From Oscheius onirici (taxonomy: Eukaryota > Nematoda > Chromadorea > Rhabditida > Rhabditidae): 64,000 nucleotides of DNA. Below are positions 35,185-46,242 of the stretch, piece after piece (position 1 is the first letter of the stretch; every line of letters starts with the position of its first letter). Below the pieces are notes generated by a model that saw only the letters and a program-made list of their open reading frames with translations, was not told where the DNA came from and searched no databases. Location of the stretch: NCBI GenBank assembly GCA_932521025.1, contig OW051470.1, forward strand, positions 8,232,501-8,296,500. Direction: 5' to 3'. The position numbers and the translations under genes were made by a program.

Positions 35185-38100
35185 ATGGGTAACTACAAGT
35201 CCAGACCAACCACATCTTGTTCAGGTTTATATCCTATTTTTCTTTAGATTTTGAACATTTTCCAGACGAACTAAAGAAAAAGATCAGCGAATGTTATGCG
35301 GTGGTTCGAAGCAGACTGGGAGATGATTGTAGACCGAGAGCTGCCATCTGGAATCAGACTCAGAATGCCGCCTAGTAAGTTTTATTTTATTTTTTTCCTA
35401 TTAAAAGTTTGGAAATGTTCAAAACAGCAAACATTTAGTGAGAGATCCTACGAAGACTTCCTGTCCTCGCTGACAACAGAGTCTTTGGATAACCAGACGC
35501 CACAGAGACTGAACCTTCTTCATCTGATCTGTGCAGGGCATTCGGAAAATGTGAGTCACTTAAAATGTTATCTTTTCCTCTATTTTCTTTCCGAACTATT
35601 TCCTTTCCGAAAAACGAGCAAATTTCTTTGCTATGCCTGCCTTCCGGATAGCATTCTTTCAGATTTTACGACCCAAAATTTACGGACCCAAGTTCTGCTT
35701 TTTTCTGTGGTTTTTTCATCTTTGTTAACACGCCCTACTGAGAATAGGGTACCCTTGTTAGTCTTTGTCGAACAGTACCCAGCTTCCTGAAACCACTGAT
35801 TCTGTCCCATTGAAATGAACAGATTCTGTTCTGATTATGGAAGGAATGGAAAATCATAGCGTTTTGGTCAACTCTGGTCAAGTCCAATCCCTTCCAGTAT
35901 CTCTAATGTAATCCCATCAAATTGAGCAAACTTTGTTCAAAACAGCTATAAGTATCTCTATTTTTTGCTATAAAAGCAACTCGAAAACTCCATGAGGCAA
36001 CGACTCGTGATGCCTGCTCGCCGTTCCCGCTCCGCTGGCCGTGCCGTCAGCCGTTCCCGTAGCCGTAGCCGCTCGGGTAGCCGTCGTGCCGGAAAGAAGA
36101 TTGCTGCCGCCAGGACCCGTAGCCGTAGCCGAGCGAGTAGCCGTAGCCGTTCGCGAAGCCCCGTCGCTGCCCAGTCCTACCGCCGCTACAGCTACACTTG
36201 GCGCGACAGGAACGGACGTCTCCGCGACCGCAAGGGACGCTTCACCAAGGAGCGCTGAATAAATTGTGCATAGCGCTGTTCTTGTTCTTTCTTAGTTGGT
36301 GTTCTGGGGACCTGGGGTAGTTCTACTGGGGTCTTCTCTGATACTTCCTCTGATGTCTCGGCAACTCTTCTAGTCAACCCAATGGACAACTTCTCTTCTA
36401 GTCGAACCTTCTTGAGCAGCAGAAGAAGACGCCTCGACTACCACTACGAAGACGACTACCAACGATTCTCCAGTCGCTATTTTCATCATATTGAACATTG
36501 TCTCTTATTGTTAGTTGTTATTCTGGAGGTGCTGGGTAGTTCTACCAGAGACTCTTTCTTCTCTGGTGACTCGAACAAGAAACATTCTTTTTCATCTAAC
36601 TTGATCTTTTCAGCAACACTCCAAAGTGACAGCTCTGCTCGAAAAGTGCGATGAATCCCAGCGAGCTACACTTCTCAGCCAGCTCACGAACAACGGCTTC
36701 TCACCTCTTCATCTGGCAGTTCATAAGGTTTTTATTCGAATTTTTGTTTGTAATTTTGTTTCAGGGAGACGTCCTGGTAATAAAAGAGCTCCTGAAAGAA
36801 GGGGCTGACCCAGCACAGGCTGGACGACACGTCCTTCCACCACTTCATTTGGCGGCTATGATGGGAAATGAGACGACAGTCCAGGTGGGATTTCCGTCAT
36901 TTTTTGTGAAATTTGGAACTATTCTAGGCTCTTCTAGATGCTGGAGCTCCACTTTACAGTCCGGACTTCGTAAAGTTTACCCCGCTTCATTGCGCTACGT
37001 ATTCGGCTCATGATCAGGTTAGTCACTAGATCATTCTGTTCTCATCACGTCTACGTCCTACACTCAAATTCACGTTTCATTCTCGAACAGACATTTCGTT
37101 CTCGAACAGTTTTCTATATCGGTACTATTTAACTAGAACACTAAACAGAAGAGTTCACTGGATTGTAAGGCATCCCACTGAAAGCGCGTCAGTTCAAACT
37201 TTAGCCCACCGCAAAATGAGATCAAATATGGCCTAGAAATTTGAGAGTTACCGAAAGTTGAAAGTCAGTGCATAGAAGAAACGCACAACTTCACTATATT
37301 AGCTTGTCGTGTGAACCTTGACTCTTCTAGACATTTTTATCCTTGTTCCTACGACTCTTGACTCCCATAACCAAAAGCTTCAGGTTGTCAGCCTCCTTCT
37401 AGACCGCGGAGCTGATGCCAATACAGCCGGCGGAGTCCGTGACCGTCCTCTTCATTTGGCAGCAGCCAGAGGTCATCTTAACATAGCAACTATGCTTCTG
37501 AACGCTGGCGCTGATCGTAATCCTACCAATTTTTTTTATAAAACTAGTTTTTAGCTCTGCTGGCTGACGACGAAGGTACTCTCGCATTGCACTTTGCCGC
37601 CAGAACTGGTCACTTGTCCGTTCTACAGTTGCTTCTTCAAAAAACAACGGCTGTGACGGAAGCTGTCGCAACGAGAAATGTGTATGGAGACACGCCACTT
37701 CATGTTGCTTGTTATGGAGGCCGTCTGGATGTTGTCCGGTCACTACTGCCAATAGCTCCGAGTTCAGTTCTGACCATGGTTCGTTTTTTGAGAAGCGAAT
37801 GTCCAGACGACTGAGAACTAAAGAGATACCGAAGAGTATAGAGCCTAGACAGTTTTCCAGATTCGCAACTTTGTTCAAAGCTCCAATTTCCTTAGAATGT
37901 TTGGACTCATTTTGAAACTCTTGATGTGTAGAAGGTAATGAAATGACTGTCTAAAGCAAAGAGCCTCATCAGAACGATCTGAAATTTCAGGCGGTATTCG
38001 CCGCAGTTTATACGCATGGCAGCCATAGTAGTTGAAGCATAGTTTAGTGGCAGTACACTTGGTTTTAGATAGCTGTGATGTTTAAAAAGTTGTAGTTTTT

Positions 38101-41100
38101 GATCTGTTCTTCATTTTTTTAGAACATCTAAAGACTCACAGAGAAGTTGTTGAAGTAGAAAAGAGAAAAAATTTAGGAAAACGTCTTCTCGGAGACGCCG
38201 CTTCATGCAGCATGTACTGGCGGGAGGTCAGTAGAACTGGTAGCAGTGCTTCTTCGACAGCCTGGAATTCATGCGAATGCTCAGGGAATGGATGGACATA
38301 CTCGTGAGTAATAGTCTGGACACTTAACTGGCGGGTTACTGTAGGTTTTTTTCGTGCCGGGACTATAAATTCTACAGTTACCTTTCCTTCTGAACAGACT
38401 ATACTCATCTTGTCACGCTCTCTTATACTCATTTCCAGCTCTCCACTCTGCCTGTTACCACGGTCATCTGCGCATAGTTCAGTACCTTCTCGAAAACGGG
38501 GCTGACCAATCACTGACAGCCAGAGCCATGGACACTCCTCTGGCCGTAAACCAGCCACCGGGAGCCGTCAAGCCTTCGCCCATAGCCCAGGCAATGATCC
38601 GTCTGAATCGACCGGATCCCCCGAGTCCCAATATGAGTTCACATGATTCTACTCTCTCCTTTGAGGTTTGTTTTGCCGTGAAGCTAAAAAGGTTCCAGGA
38701 CAATCAAACACCGATAATCTGGGCCTACGAGAGAGGACACGATCACATTGTGGCATTGTTGAAGCACTATGCGAATCAGTCGCCGGAAAATGATGTGGCC
38801 AGCGAGTACAGGTTTGACTTTACTGGAAAAATGTGCGCGAATTCAAAGTCAATGCATGTGATAGCCAAAAACCAGCCCAAAGCAGAGCGTTTCATAGTTT
38901 TATCAAGGTGAACACAGTAAAATAACTGAATTGAATCGAAATTAGTGAAAAACTGACAAAAACCCGTGAAAGTTCAATTCAGGCAAAATGTACGTAAAAG
39001 TGCGTGGTACGTGATCAAATTTTTAGTTTGACGAGCTTTTACGCAATTGAGTACGGGAATAGTTTAGCCTGGTTCAAAAACATTAAACTGCATTATTTTC
39101 AGTAGCGGAGAGTCCTCTTACACGCCTCTCCCGTCTCCAATGGGTCGATTACACTCGATGACCAGAGAAAAGGCCGAAATTCTCCAGTTGAGAGGAGCTC
39201 TCCGACCACAGGCACATCTCTCCCTGGGAGAAGTGGACTTTCAAGAAGCCATCGGCTCTGGATCCTTCGGAAAAGTCTACCGAGGAACCTACAGGGGAAA
39301 GGTTGTGGCCATAAAGAGGTCTGTGAATTAATTTTCAGCGAAACCATTGGTTCAGGTATCGAGCGATGGCTTACGGATGCAAGTCGGAGGTGGATATGTT
39401 GTGTCGGGAAGTTTCTATACTCTCCAGGGTTGGAGGTAGTTTGCAATCAGAAACTTTACGCAGAGATTCAGATCATCCGAACGTTATTGGATTCATCGGA
39501 GCTGCTTTGGATGATAAAAGTGTAAGGGAGGGTTTGATTTTTTTGACATGGACAGATTTTTAGCAATTCGCCATAGTCACAGAGTTTGCGGAGAATGGAT
39601 CACTGTTTTCAATTATTCATGAACAGAAACGGTTAGTTTAATTGGAAAGAAAGGGACAGGGACAGGGACAGCGAAAATGAGAGTGACACTTTTCCAGAGT
39701 CCTGGAGCCGTCTTTCCGCCTCCGAACCTCACTAGACGTTGCTCGAGGAATGCGGTATCTCCACGAACTGGCCAGTCAATCAGTTATCCACCGGTAGTTT
39801 TCCAATTCTCAGTAGAATATATCTCTTCCAGCGATCTGAACAGTCACAACATTTTGATCCATATTGATGGACGAGCAGTCGTCGCCGACTTCGGAGAGAG
39901 TCGTTTCGCCAGTCATGCCGAAGAGAGCAGCAGCATGACGAAACAACCAGGGAATCTTCGATGGATGGCCCCAGAAGTTTTCTCCCAATCTGGAAGATAT
40001 GACAAGAGTGTAGACACGTTCAGTTACGCTCTAGTTGTCTGGGAAACTCACGCTGCTGAACTACCGTTCGGACATCTGAAGCCGGCAGCGGCTGCAGCGG
40101 AAATGGCTTACAAGAAGGGACGACCGGGCTTGCCAGTCAATCCGACAGTTCAGTTCCCAGCTCATATCTTGGCCCTGTTGCCACAAGCTTGGCATTCGGA
40201 TCCGGCGGAGAGACCGAGTTTTTCGGAGGTGAGTTGATGTATGGGGACGGAGAGTCAAGAGACAGTGAGTCAAGAGAACAAAGAGAATGAGTGAAAAAGA
40301 AGTGACAGACAAGAGTCAAAAGATTTCTCCTCCTCTCATTTTTTGACAGTTGGACTAGGAAAAGAACGCTACAGGCAACAGAAACAAGGACAGGGAAGAG
40401 ACAAGTCAGGAGTACAGAGACTAAAAAAAGAGACTGGAGAGTATGTTAGAATAGAAACAAACCCAATAAACTCTGTTGATTTTGGTCGGACAGAAATGTG
40501 AGATGCTAGCCAGACTACGTTAGGCAAAGAGAGTCAGGAACAAAAAGGGGCACAACAATTGATAAAGTGCGTCAAGATCACTAGCAATGTCCGGAAATTA
40601 CTGTTTCTTCTGGGTAATCTTTTCATGAAATGCAGTGTAATTCGAGTGAGACAGAGGGGTATAGAAGCGAAGAGTACAGGACGAGAGTTAAAGGGACAGT
40701 GAGTCACTCGTATGTAAGAGTCTCTTTAGACAGTACAAGTGATCAAGTACTCTTCCAGATCAAAAGCGAGTACAGAGTCAGTACAGTACAGAACAGAACA
40801 GTCTTTAGAGAGTACAGAGTCAAGCGGACACGTCCCTATACTCTTCCAGTCCAAGAGCATACTGTATTCTTCCAGATTGTTCCCCTTCTCGAGCCCTACG
40901 TTGACAGTCAAGCTAACATGGAGACTCAGGCTTCAGTCTCTCAACTGAAGACCCAATGGGAGCAGTTGTGTGTGACTCCAGTCAAACCAGGTATCACTAA
41001 AATCTCTAAAAAAAAAAAGGATTCTTTCAGCCTCATCAAGCCAACTGCCTCCCCCGTTCCACCGTCTTTCAGCTAGTGGAACTGTCGAAGAACTTCGTCA

Positions 41101-41155
41101 GCGTCTCGACCGAAACGGCTACATTACACAGCCTGCTGCAAGCCCAAAATCGTGA
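35185..41155 (+). CDS. TNNI3K: TNNI3K-type ankyrin-repeat protein kinase
   Basis: Nineteen exons chain in phase to 851 residues (human protein about 835). Exons start at 35185, 35266, 35439, 36614, 36765, 36928, 37384, 37555, 38177, 38439, 38699, 39103, 39356, 39472, 39564, 39698, 39832, 40876 and 41031. The start MGNYKSRPT is almost identical to vertebrate TNNI3K and carries a myristoylation-type Gly2. Ankyrin repeats fill about residues 70-465 ([35 protein letters not shown]). The tyrosine-kinase-like domain keeps the Gly loop [26 protein letters not shown] and GNLRWMAPE, so it should be active. A Ser-rich tail ends [19 protein letters not shown]. Introns of 33, 36, 37 and 40 nt are present. 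Exon 3-4 intron contains a separate gene. Confidence 0.95.
35969..35976 (+). promoter_or_regulatory. TATA box of the nested basic-protein gene
   Basis: TATAAAAG lies 41 bases upstream of the preferred ATG (36010) inside a TNNI3K intron. Transcription starting about 25-30 bases after the box would place the first usable ATG at 36010 rather than 35992. Confidence 0.6.
36010..36258 (+). CDS. Arg/Ser-rich, protamine-like sperm chromatin protein (probable), nested gene
   Basis: A single-exon frame of 82 residues starts [10 protein letters not shown]. It is dominated by SRSRSR runs for about 50 residues, then ends in a conserved-looking Tyr/Arg module ([20 protein letters not shown]). A polyadenylation signal AATAAA overlaps the region right after TGA. 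It sits wholly within the TNNI3K intron 35551-36613 on the same strand, with its own TATA box and no introns. Such tiny basic single-exon genes in nematodes are often sperm nuclear basic proteins (SPCH-like). Alternatives are a small SR-like or ribosomal-type protein. The in-frame ATG at 35992 is disfavoured by TATA spacing. Confidence 0.7.
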   Translation: MPARRSRSAGRAVSRSRSRSRSGSRRAGKKIAAARTRSRSRASSRSRSRSPVAAQSYRRYSYTWRDRNGRLRDRKGRFTKER

Positions 41156-41210
41156 TATTTTATGCTCAAAAGTGTTTGAAAATGACGGGTTTATTAAATT
41201 TGAATAATTT

Positions 41211-42363
41211 CTATACTTTCTTGGTCTTGGCTCTGTCCAACCAGCCGCCGCCTCCGCCGCCACAGCCTCCGCTGGAACAACCTTGATGCACGCTATCGTA
41301 GTTATTATTATTGTTGTTGTTCAAACCTAAAGTTTTCCTTAGATTTTCCCGACAAAATCATCAAAAATACTGGTGGAAGATATCCTCCTTCGCATCGTGT
41401 TGCCATTGTTCAACATACTGGTCCCGAGACCTCCGACATTGTTATTTCCGCCGTAATTTTGGGCCATTCCCATGCCCATTCCATTGTTCATGCCGTAGAG
41501 ACCGTAGCCGGAGCCCATGCCCATCTGGTCGTACATTCCTGAACTTGTTCTTTGTATTTTATTCTGGCGTGAAGAATATTTTCAGGGAATGAGCTTTTTA
41601 GGCTATAAACAGTCATTTTTTTCGTTTGCAATATTCTGCAAAATTGCAGAGGAGATCAAGGACTACAACTTTGCTGAACATAGAAAGAATTGGGACAGGG
41701 ACAATTGCGTATTTTTTCTACTGTAGCGAAAAGTCAAAAATATGAGCGTCTTCAAAGGGTAAAACTCGATTCGCAATTCCTTTTTGAGGAATCTTCAGTT
41801 TTTCCTATGCGTTCCCATTTTCTCTGCTGACAAGCATTACACAATGTGAAACTATTATGAGTGAAGCAAATGTTTTCCACATAATCTGCAACGGAAACGC
41901 AGCCTAATTTAGTGGCAAAGTTGTTCTTTCCAACAAGTTTAAGTTTGCTATTTTTCACTTTCTCTTCTTTCAACTTTGCTCTTACCACGAAACAGAAACA
42001 GGTTCAGGCTTAAGCTCTTTGTTCGGTATTTGATCGAATATCAAATCTGGAGGACACAAAAAACTGTCTAGAACCACAATTCCCGAAAAAATAGTTCCCC
42101 AGTCCCGAACTTTGAATGAACTCACCATAACCTGATCCTCCCATCATACTGTACGGAGAATATCCTCCATACATGCCGTATCCACCTCCACCCATTCCGT
42201 ACATGCCCATCATCTGCTGCTGATACATTCCCATCATTTGCTGTTGGTACGGATAATCTAAAGGGGTTTTGTATCAAAAACAAGAAAACTTACTCATTCC
42301 GTAGCCTCCCATGAACTGGGAAAGGACTTTGGATGCTAATAATAGAACTAGGAGCGGCCACAT
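41211..42363 (-). CDS. Secreted Gly/Met/Tyr/Asn-rich small protein
   Basis: Four exons (42294-42363, 42126-42257, 41371-41538, 41211-41326) join in phase to 161 residues. A signal peptide MWPLLVLLLASKVLSQF is followed by low-complexity repeats of MMGMYGMGGGGYGMY type, an Asn-rich run, a Cys pair (HQGCSSGGC), a poly-Gly stretch and the end LDRAKTKKV. Such compositions occur in nematode antimicrobial or structural secreted peptides (for example YGGY/GGY-rich ones) and cuticle or pharyngeal matrix proteins; the specific role is unknown. It ends 55 bp from the convergent TNNI3K stop. Intron 2 (587 nt) carries a dispersed repeat around 41,640. Confidence 0.78.
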
Positions 42364-42616
42364 TGCAAATGAACTGGAGGACTCGATCGGCTGCGTTATA
42401 TGGAGACGGCGCGTCAACATTCAGGTACAATAGCAAGTAAGAGCCACGATTCGGTACTCGAGAAGCACGCTCTCAATCAGTTTTTGGAACTTTTTAGAGC
42501 TGGGGTTTTTCGAGAGATAAATATGATCTAGAGAATAATTTTATTGGCTCTCACATGACAATATGAACAACATTTTACCAGTAAGGATGTGAATAAATTG
42601 GTCTGATTTTTAAATC

Positions 42617-43247
42617 TCATGCAGAAGCAGCAATTTTAGTCAGGGGGCCGGATAGACAATCTGCAAGAGCGTGAATTTTTAGACGAAGCATGCCGATTGG
42701 AGCAGCGTGGGTGGCCTGAAAGTTATGGTATGAAAAATCGGGGGGAAAATGAACCTTTAGGCAGAGAAGTTGGTTGGCGACACGGGTACAGCAGATTACG
42801 CCGTCCTCAAAGACGACTATCGTCTCTTTCAGCTCTTCGCGACCGCCTGAAAGATCATTTTGTAGAATAATAACGGAAGAAAACGCTTCTTCTAGGCTTC
42901 CAGAAGTTTTCCAGCCAAAAACAGCGCAGCTTTTCTACAAACCATCAATATTTTGGCTTGTCAGAAAGACTTCTACCGAATTTCAGTAGAAAAATGAAAA
43001 GAATTACAAAAAAGTCACTTTTCTTCTCGAACGAGCCCCAAACACTGGCAACCAGAGCTGAAAAGACAGTGGGGGTCGTGTTTTTATCCAAATAGCCGGA
43101 ATAGGCGAGCATCATTCCGTCTTTGTTGACTGAAATCTCGTTTTCTCAAGCAAAGAAAATCAAGAAAAACTTACAAAGAAGTGTAGCTTCGACTCCGCCT
43201 GTATTGGCCATTCCGAGCGTCTCGACGAGGGCCTTCTGTCGCAGCAT
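42617..43247 (-). CDS. lmtr-2: LAMTOR2 (Ragulator subunit p14, roadblock/LC7 domain)
   Basis: Four exons (43175-43247, 43019-43129, 42755-42846, 42617-42715) give 124 residues; human LAMTOR2 has 125. Conserved blocks are MLRQKALVETLGMANTGGVE at the start, LLAYSGY-type MLAYSGYLD, a TRVANQLLCL segment, and the C-terminal APIGMLRLKIHALADCL..PLT. The protein is part of the lysosomal Ragulator scaffold that activates Rag GTPases and mTORC1. Exon 2 is taken to end at AAGAAAA/GTGACT because only that donor keeps phase and gives a family-like sequence. Confidence 0.95.
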
Positions 43248-44070
43248 TTTCTGCAAAATACTGGATATTATGAGTTTTTCAAGGCTTTTGGAGAAAATAG
43301 AAGAAAAGCAAGTGAAAAAGTCGATAAAAACAGGCGATTGTGAGTGAAACTTTTGATCTTACGAACCGTAAACTCAACATTTTCGTTGGAAAGAATTTGG
43401 TGACGTTATTCCTTTATCCTTCCAGCCCGTTTTTATCTTCTTTCAGTTTATTTTTGTCCATATTTTCACTACAAGCGACAAAATAGCTGAAACTCCATTC
43501 GTTTCACTGTTTGTTACCAAATTTTACTGGTTTGCAAGGGCAAAAATTAGTTGTCGTCGCTAGAACAAACCTAGAGCTTCCGGAGTTTTTTTCATCGTAA
43601 AAAAACTAGCAGAATTCTCATGTCGAGCCACACAGCTTCTTTCTCTTGGATGTGATAAAAAATACTAAATCAATCCAATTTATCCAAATGTTTCATTTCT
43701 GGCTGTAAGTCCAGCAAATAGTGGTTGAAGCATAAATTTCTCGAAATTTCATCACTGTCTCCGTAGCCTTACCGCTCTTCCCCGGTTCGAGCTCTGAACA
43801 AAAATGCTAGTTCACTGAAGTATCTCCAGCTTCATTTCATTTTCTTTAGAAGATGACTAAAATCACAAAGAGCGTAAAGTGAGGACATAAGTTCATTCTT
43901 GTTCTGGCTTATTTTTCTTTCAAATCGAGGAAAGGTATTGATATAACTTTTGTGAGCGTTTTTCATTCAAAATTCACTGGAAATATCGGTAAGCTGGTGT
44001 CTTTGTTAGCTCCCTCTTCTTTCCTTCACTTCACTCCATGATCCTGTAAAAGCTCGTATTGTTTCCAGAA
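43248..44070. other. Intergenic between lmtr-2 and mtss-1, with a partial exon duplicate
   Basis: Divergent promoters are expected here. Bases 43759-43786 are identical to 44074-44101, the beginning of the mtss-1 coding exon, but without its ATG or a continuing frame. No other feature recognised. Confidence 0.5.
44061..44068 (+). promoter_or_regulatory. Probable trans-splice acceptor for mtss-1
   Basis: GTTTCCAG stands two bases upstream of the mtss-1 ATG with no coding exon before it. Confidence 0.6.
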
Positions 44071-45215
44071 ATGCTCCGTAGCCTTACCGCTCTTCCCCGG
44101 TGCGCTGTTCGCAACTTTTCCGTCTCAGCCGGCACATTTTCGCAGTCGAACACCAAGCCTCCGAGTGACAGAGAAGTCGATGCTCTCTTCGCCGAAAGAT
44201 CTCCCAACAACCAGCAGGTTCGCAAGCATGCCCACAGGTAATTTCCCCTATTTTTGTAATAAAAACTATTTTTTAGTCGCAATAGGGTAGAAATCGTAGG
44301 CGGCGTTGCCACGGAGCCTATTCTTCGAACTGCCAGGACCAACAACCCCTACGTCATTCTGCACGTCATCACAAACCATACCCAAAAGCAGGCCAACGGA
44401 GAAATTAAGGATATTGTCAGTTTAAAGCCCACTTTTCTTCGAGAAATGATTAATTTTAGTCCGAGTTCCATCCCATCTCTATCTTCGGCCCGATGGCTCA
44501 ACAGATCGTCAAAACCGTAAAGAAAGGTATGCAAAAAGAACTTTGTTTCTTTCGAAAGCTGTGTATCATCGTTGGCAGCCATAAATTACCGGAAATGAGC
44601 TATGGCAGCAGTCCCGCACTTTCTGAACTTCCCAGATCTTCTGAACTGATCTCTTATCCTCCTAAACCTCATTTTACTGTGCTCAGACTATTCGAAGTAT
44701 TCCGAAAAGAGGCCTAGCCGTCTTATGACTCATTTTTCGCGAAATTTAAGCCAATAATTTCGGCTTACTTTCAGACAGCTCAAAAACTCATTGATGTCAA
44801 TTTCCTCAGCTAATTTTTGACTAAAATCACATCTCATTCAAAATTTCCTCACTAAAGATCTTCTACAGGTGTTCTTTGATCTTCATCTTGTTCACAAATG
44901 GCTGGAAATCGATTTTAGCTGCTAAAATTAGTTAATTTCGTTCCACATCCCAGGACAGCTGCCTAATTACTCAGCTTCCCGTGAAAAATCAGCGTTTATC
45001 TGACAGATATTATCCTCTGCCTACCCCTATTTACTCAGCTGCAATCCACTGAAAAACTAACCACTTTTTTAGGAGATCGCGTCCTGGTCGAGGGTCGTCT
45101 CCACCACTCTGGCGGTCAGCTGGACGACAGAGGAGAGCGCTCGCCGCGCCATATGCACATCATCGGTCTCAGCGTTCAGCCTTTCGCCAAGCAGCAGCAG
45201 CAGCAAGAGGAATAG
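44071..45215 (+). CDS. mtss-1: Mitochondrial single-stranded DNA-binding protein
   Basis: Four exons (44071-44237, 44277-44415, 44460-44526, 45073-45215) encode 171 residues. The Arg-rich N-terminus (MLRSLTALPRCAVRNFSVSA) is a mitochondrial presequence. The OB fold reads NRVEIVGGVATEPILRTA, YVILHVIT, FHPISIFGPMAQ, then DRVLVEGRLHH and HMHIIGLSVQPF, as in bacterial-type SSB. It coats the displaced strand during mtDNA replication. The C-terminus is Gln-rich. The third intron is 546 nt. Confidence 0.95.
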
Positions 45216-45400
45216 CTATTTTACCTCGAAAAATCGATCTATAAGCGTATCTCTTTCCTCTCCCCCATATAGGCTCGTTACACAACCTGTTTTTGTTACT
45301 GTCATTAAATTGTTGATCTAACTTTTTTATTTGTACGTTTTGCCAAGTTTTTGCTTGTTTCCATACCTCTTTTTGTTCTGATTTGACTGGTAATTCAAAG

Positions 45401-45410
45401 AATGTTTCAG
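45401..45410 (+). promoter_or_regulatory. Possible intercistronic (SL2-type) trans-splice acceptor
   Basis: AATGTTTCAG occurs 4 bases before an ATG and about 190 bp after the mtss-1 stop, with ATTAAA in between. This spacing fits a nematode operon. Confidence 0.45.
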
Positions 45411-45414
45411 AGAG

Positions 45415-45815
45415 ATGAACCGAGTGACACCAACCGTCCTGTGCCTCAAGCGGGCGACTACTCTTCAGAAGGGGTAAGCCAAGTTGTATTTCGTTCTACC
45501 TGAATTTGCTTTCTTTTGAAGTCGAATTCTGTTGTCACGACTTTTCACATTTTACTGGGTTTTTTTGTTTGTTATCGTTTGGAAAACATCGAATATCTTC
45601 TGGCAAGCTTTAAAGTCTCCGGAAGACATAATTTTCCGTGTCAGTTCCAAAATTTCGGCTTCAAAACAGTTTTGTCCGCAGTTCCACATCGAAAAGAAAC
45701 TGTAAGTCTAGTCCGGAAGCTTGATGACTTTCTGGAACATAAGCTGGCAAAAGGCTTTCAAGAGAAAGGTCAATTTTCTTCTGTGAATGGACTCGACGCC
45801 ATTTTTGGCGATAAC
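45415..45815 (+). CDS. Small gene downstream of mtss-1, possibly mitochondrial
   Basis: Exon 1 (45415-45473, MNRVTPTVLCLKRATTLQKG) resembles a mitochondrial presequence and ends at a GTAAG donor. The next exon is ambiguous. The strong acceptor ending at 45650 gives a short tail (QFCPQFHIEKKL then TAA). A weaker acceptor (GGCAAG, near 45,609) puts the transcript in the longer frame that ends FSSVNGLDAIFGDN before TAA and AATAAA at about 45,820. Both readings look protein-like. I do not recognise the family. The spacing after mtss-1 suggests co-transcription. Confidence 0.4.
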
Positions 45816-45818
45816 TAA

Positions 45819-46242
45819 AATAAATAGCGAGAAACCATAATAAGTGGTAAAAGGTTCTCGTTCAATCGATTCCCCGAAGCTCAAAAATAAACAAATATTT
45901 TGTAATAACATGCCTCTCTGAACGGGGCTACCCCCTCTCGAATGAATCACTCTCATGTGTGCTTATCGGGTTCGGCGAACCTGTTTCTTCTCCGTTTTCC
46001 CCAAAGAGTCTTTTGACCCGGTTTTGCCCCCAAAAACCGTTCCCAATTGTATACTTTCCATCCAGCTCAGTTTATTCAAACTCTCGATAAACATGTCTAG
46101 ACTCTGTGCTCTCATTCTTTATCAATTTGTGGTCTTCCCATGACTCGATCAATATTTTCTTTCCGCCATTTTTGTTTGTATTCATACGTGTCTTTCCCAC
46201 CGCTTTTTAGTCACTTCTTTACTCTAACTTCCCTACACCAAA
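45819..46242. other. Intergenic upstream of the phosphatase gene
   Basis: It begins with a polyadenylation signal (AATAAATAG near 45,820). The rest is likely promoter or 5' UTR of the phosphatase. No repeat or RNA recognised. Confidence 0.4.

Noticed and set aside
37399-37878. 159-codon minus-strand frame
   Set aside because: Antisense to two ankyrin exons of TNNI3K.
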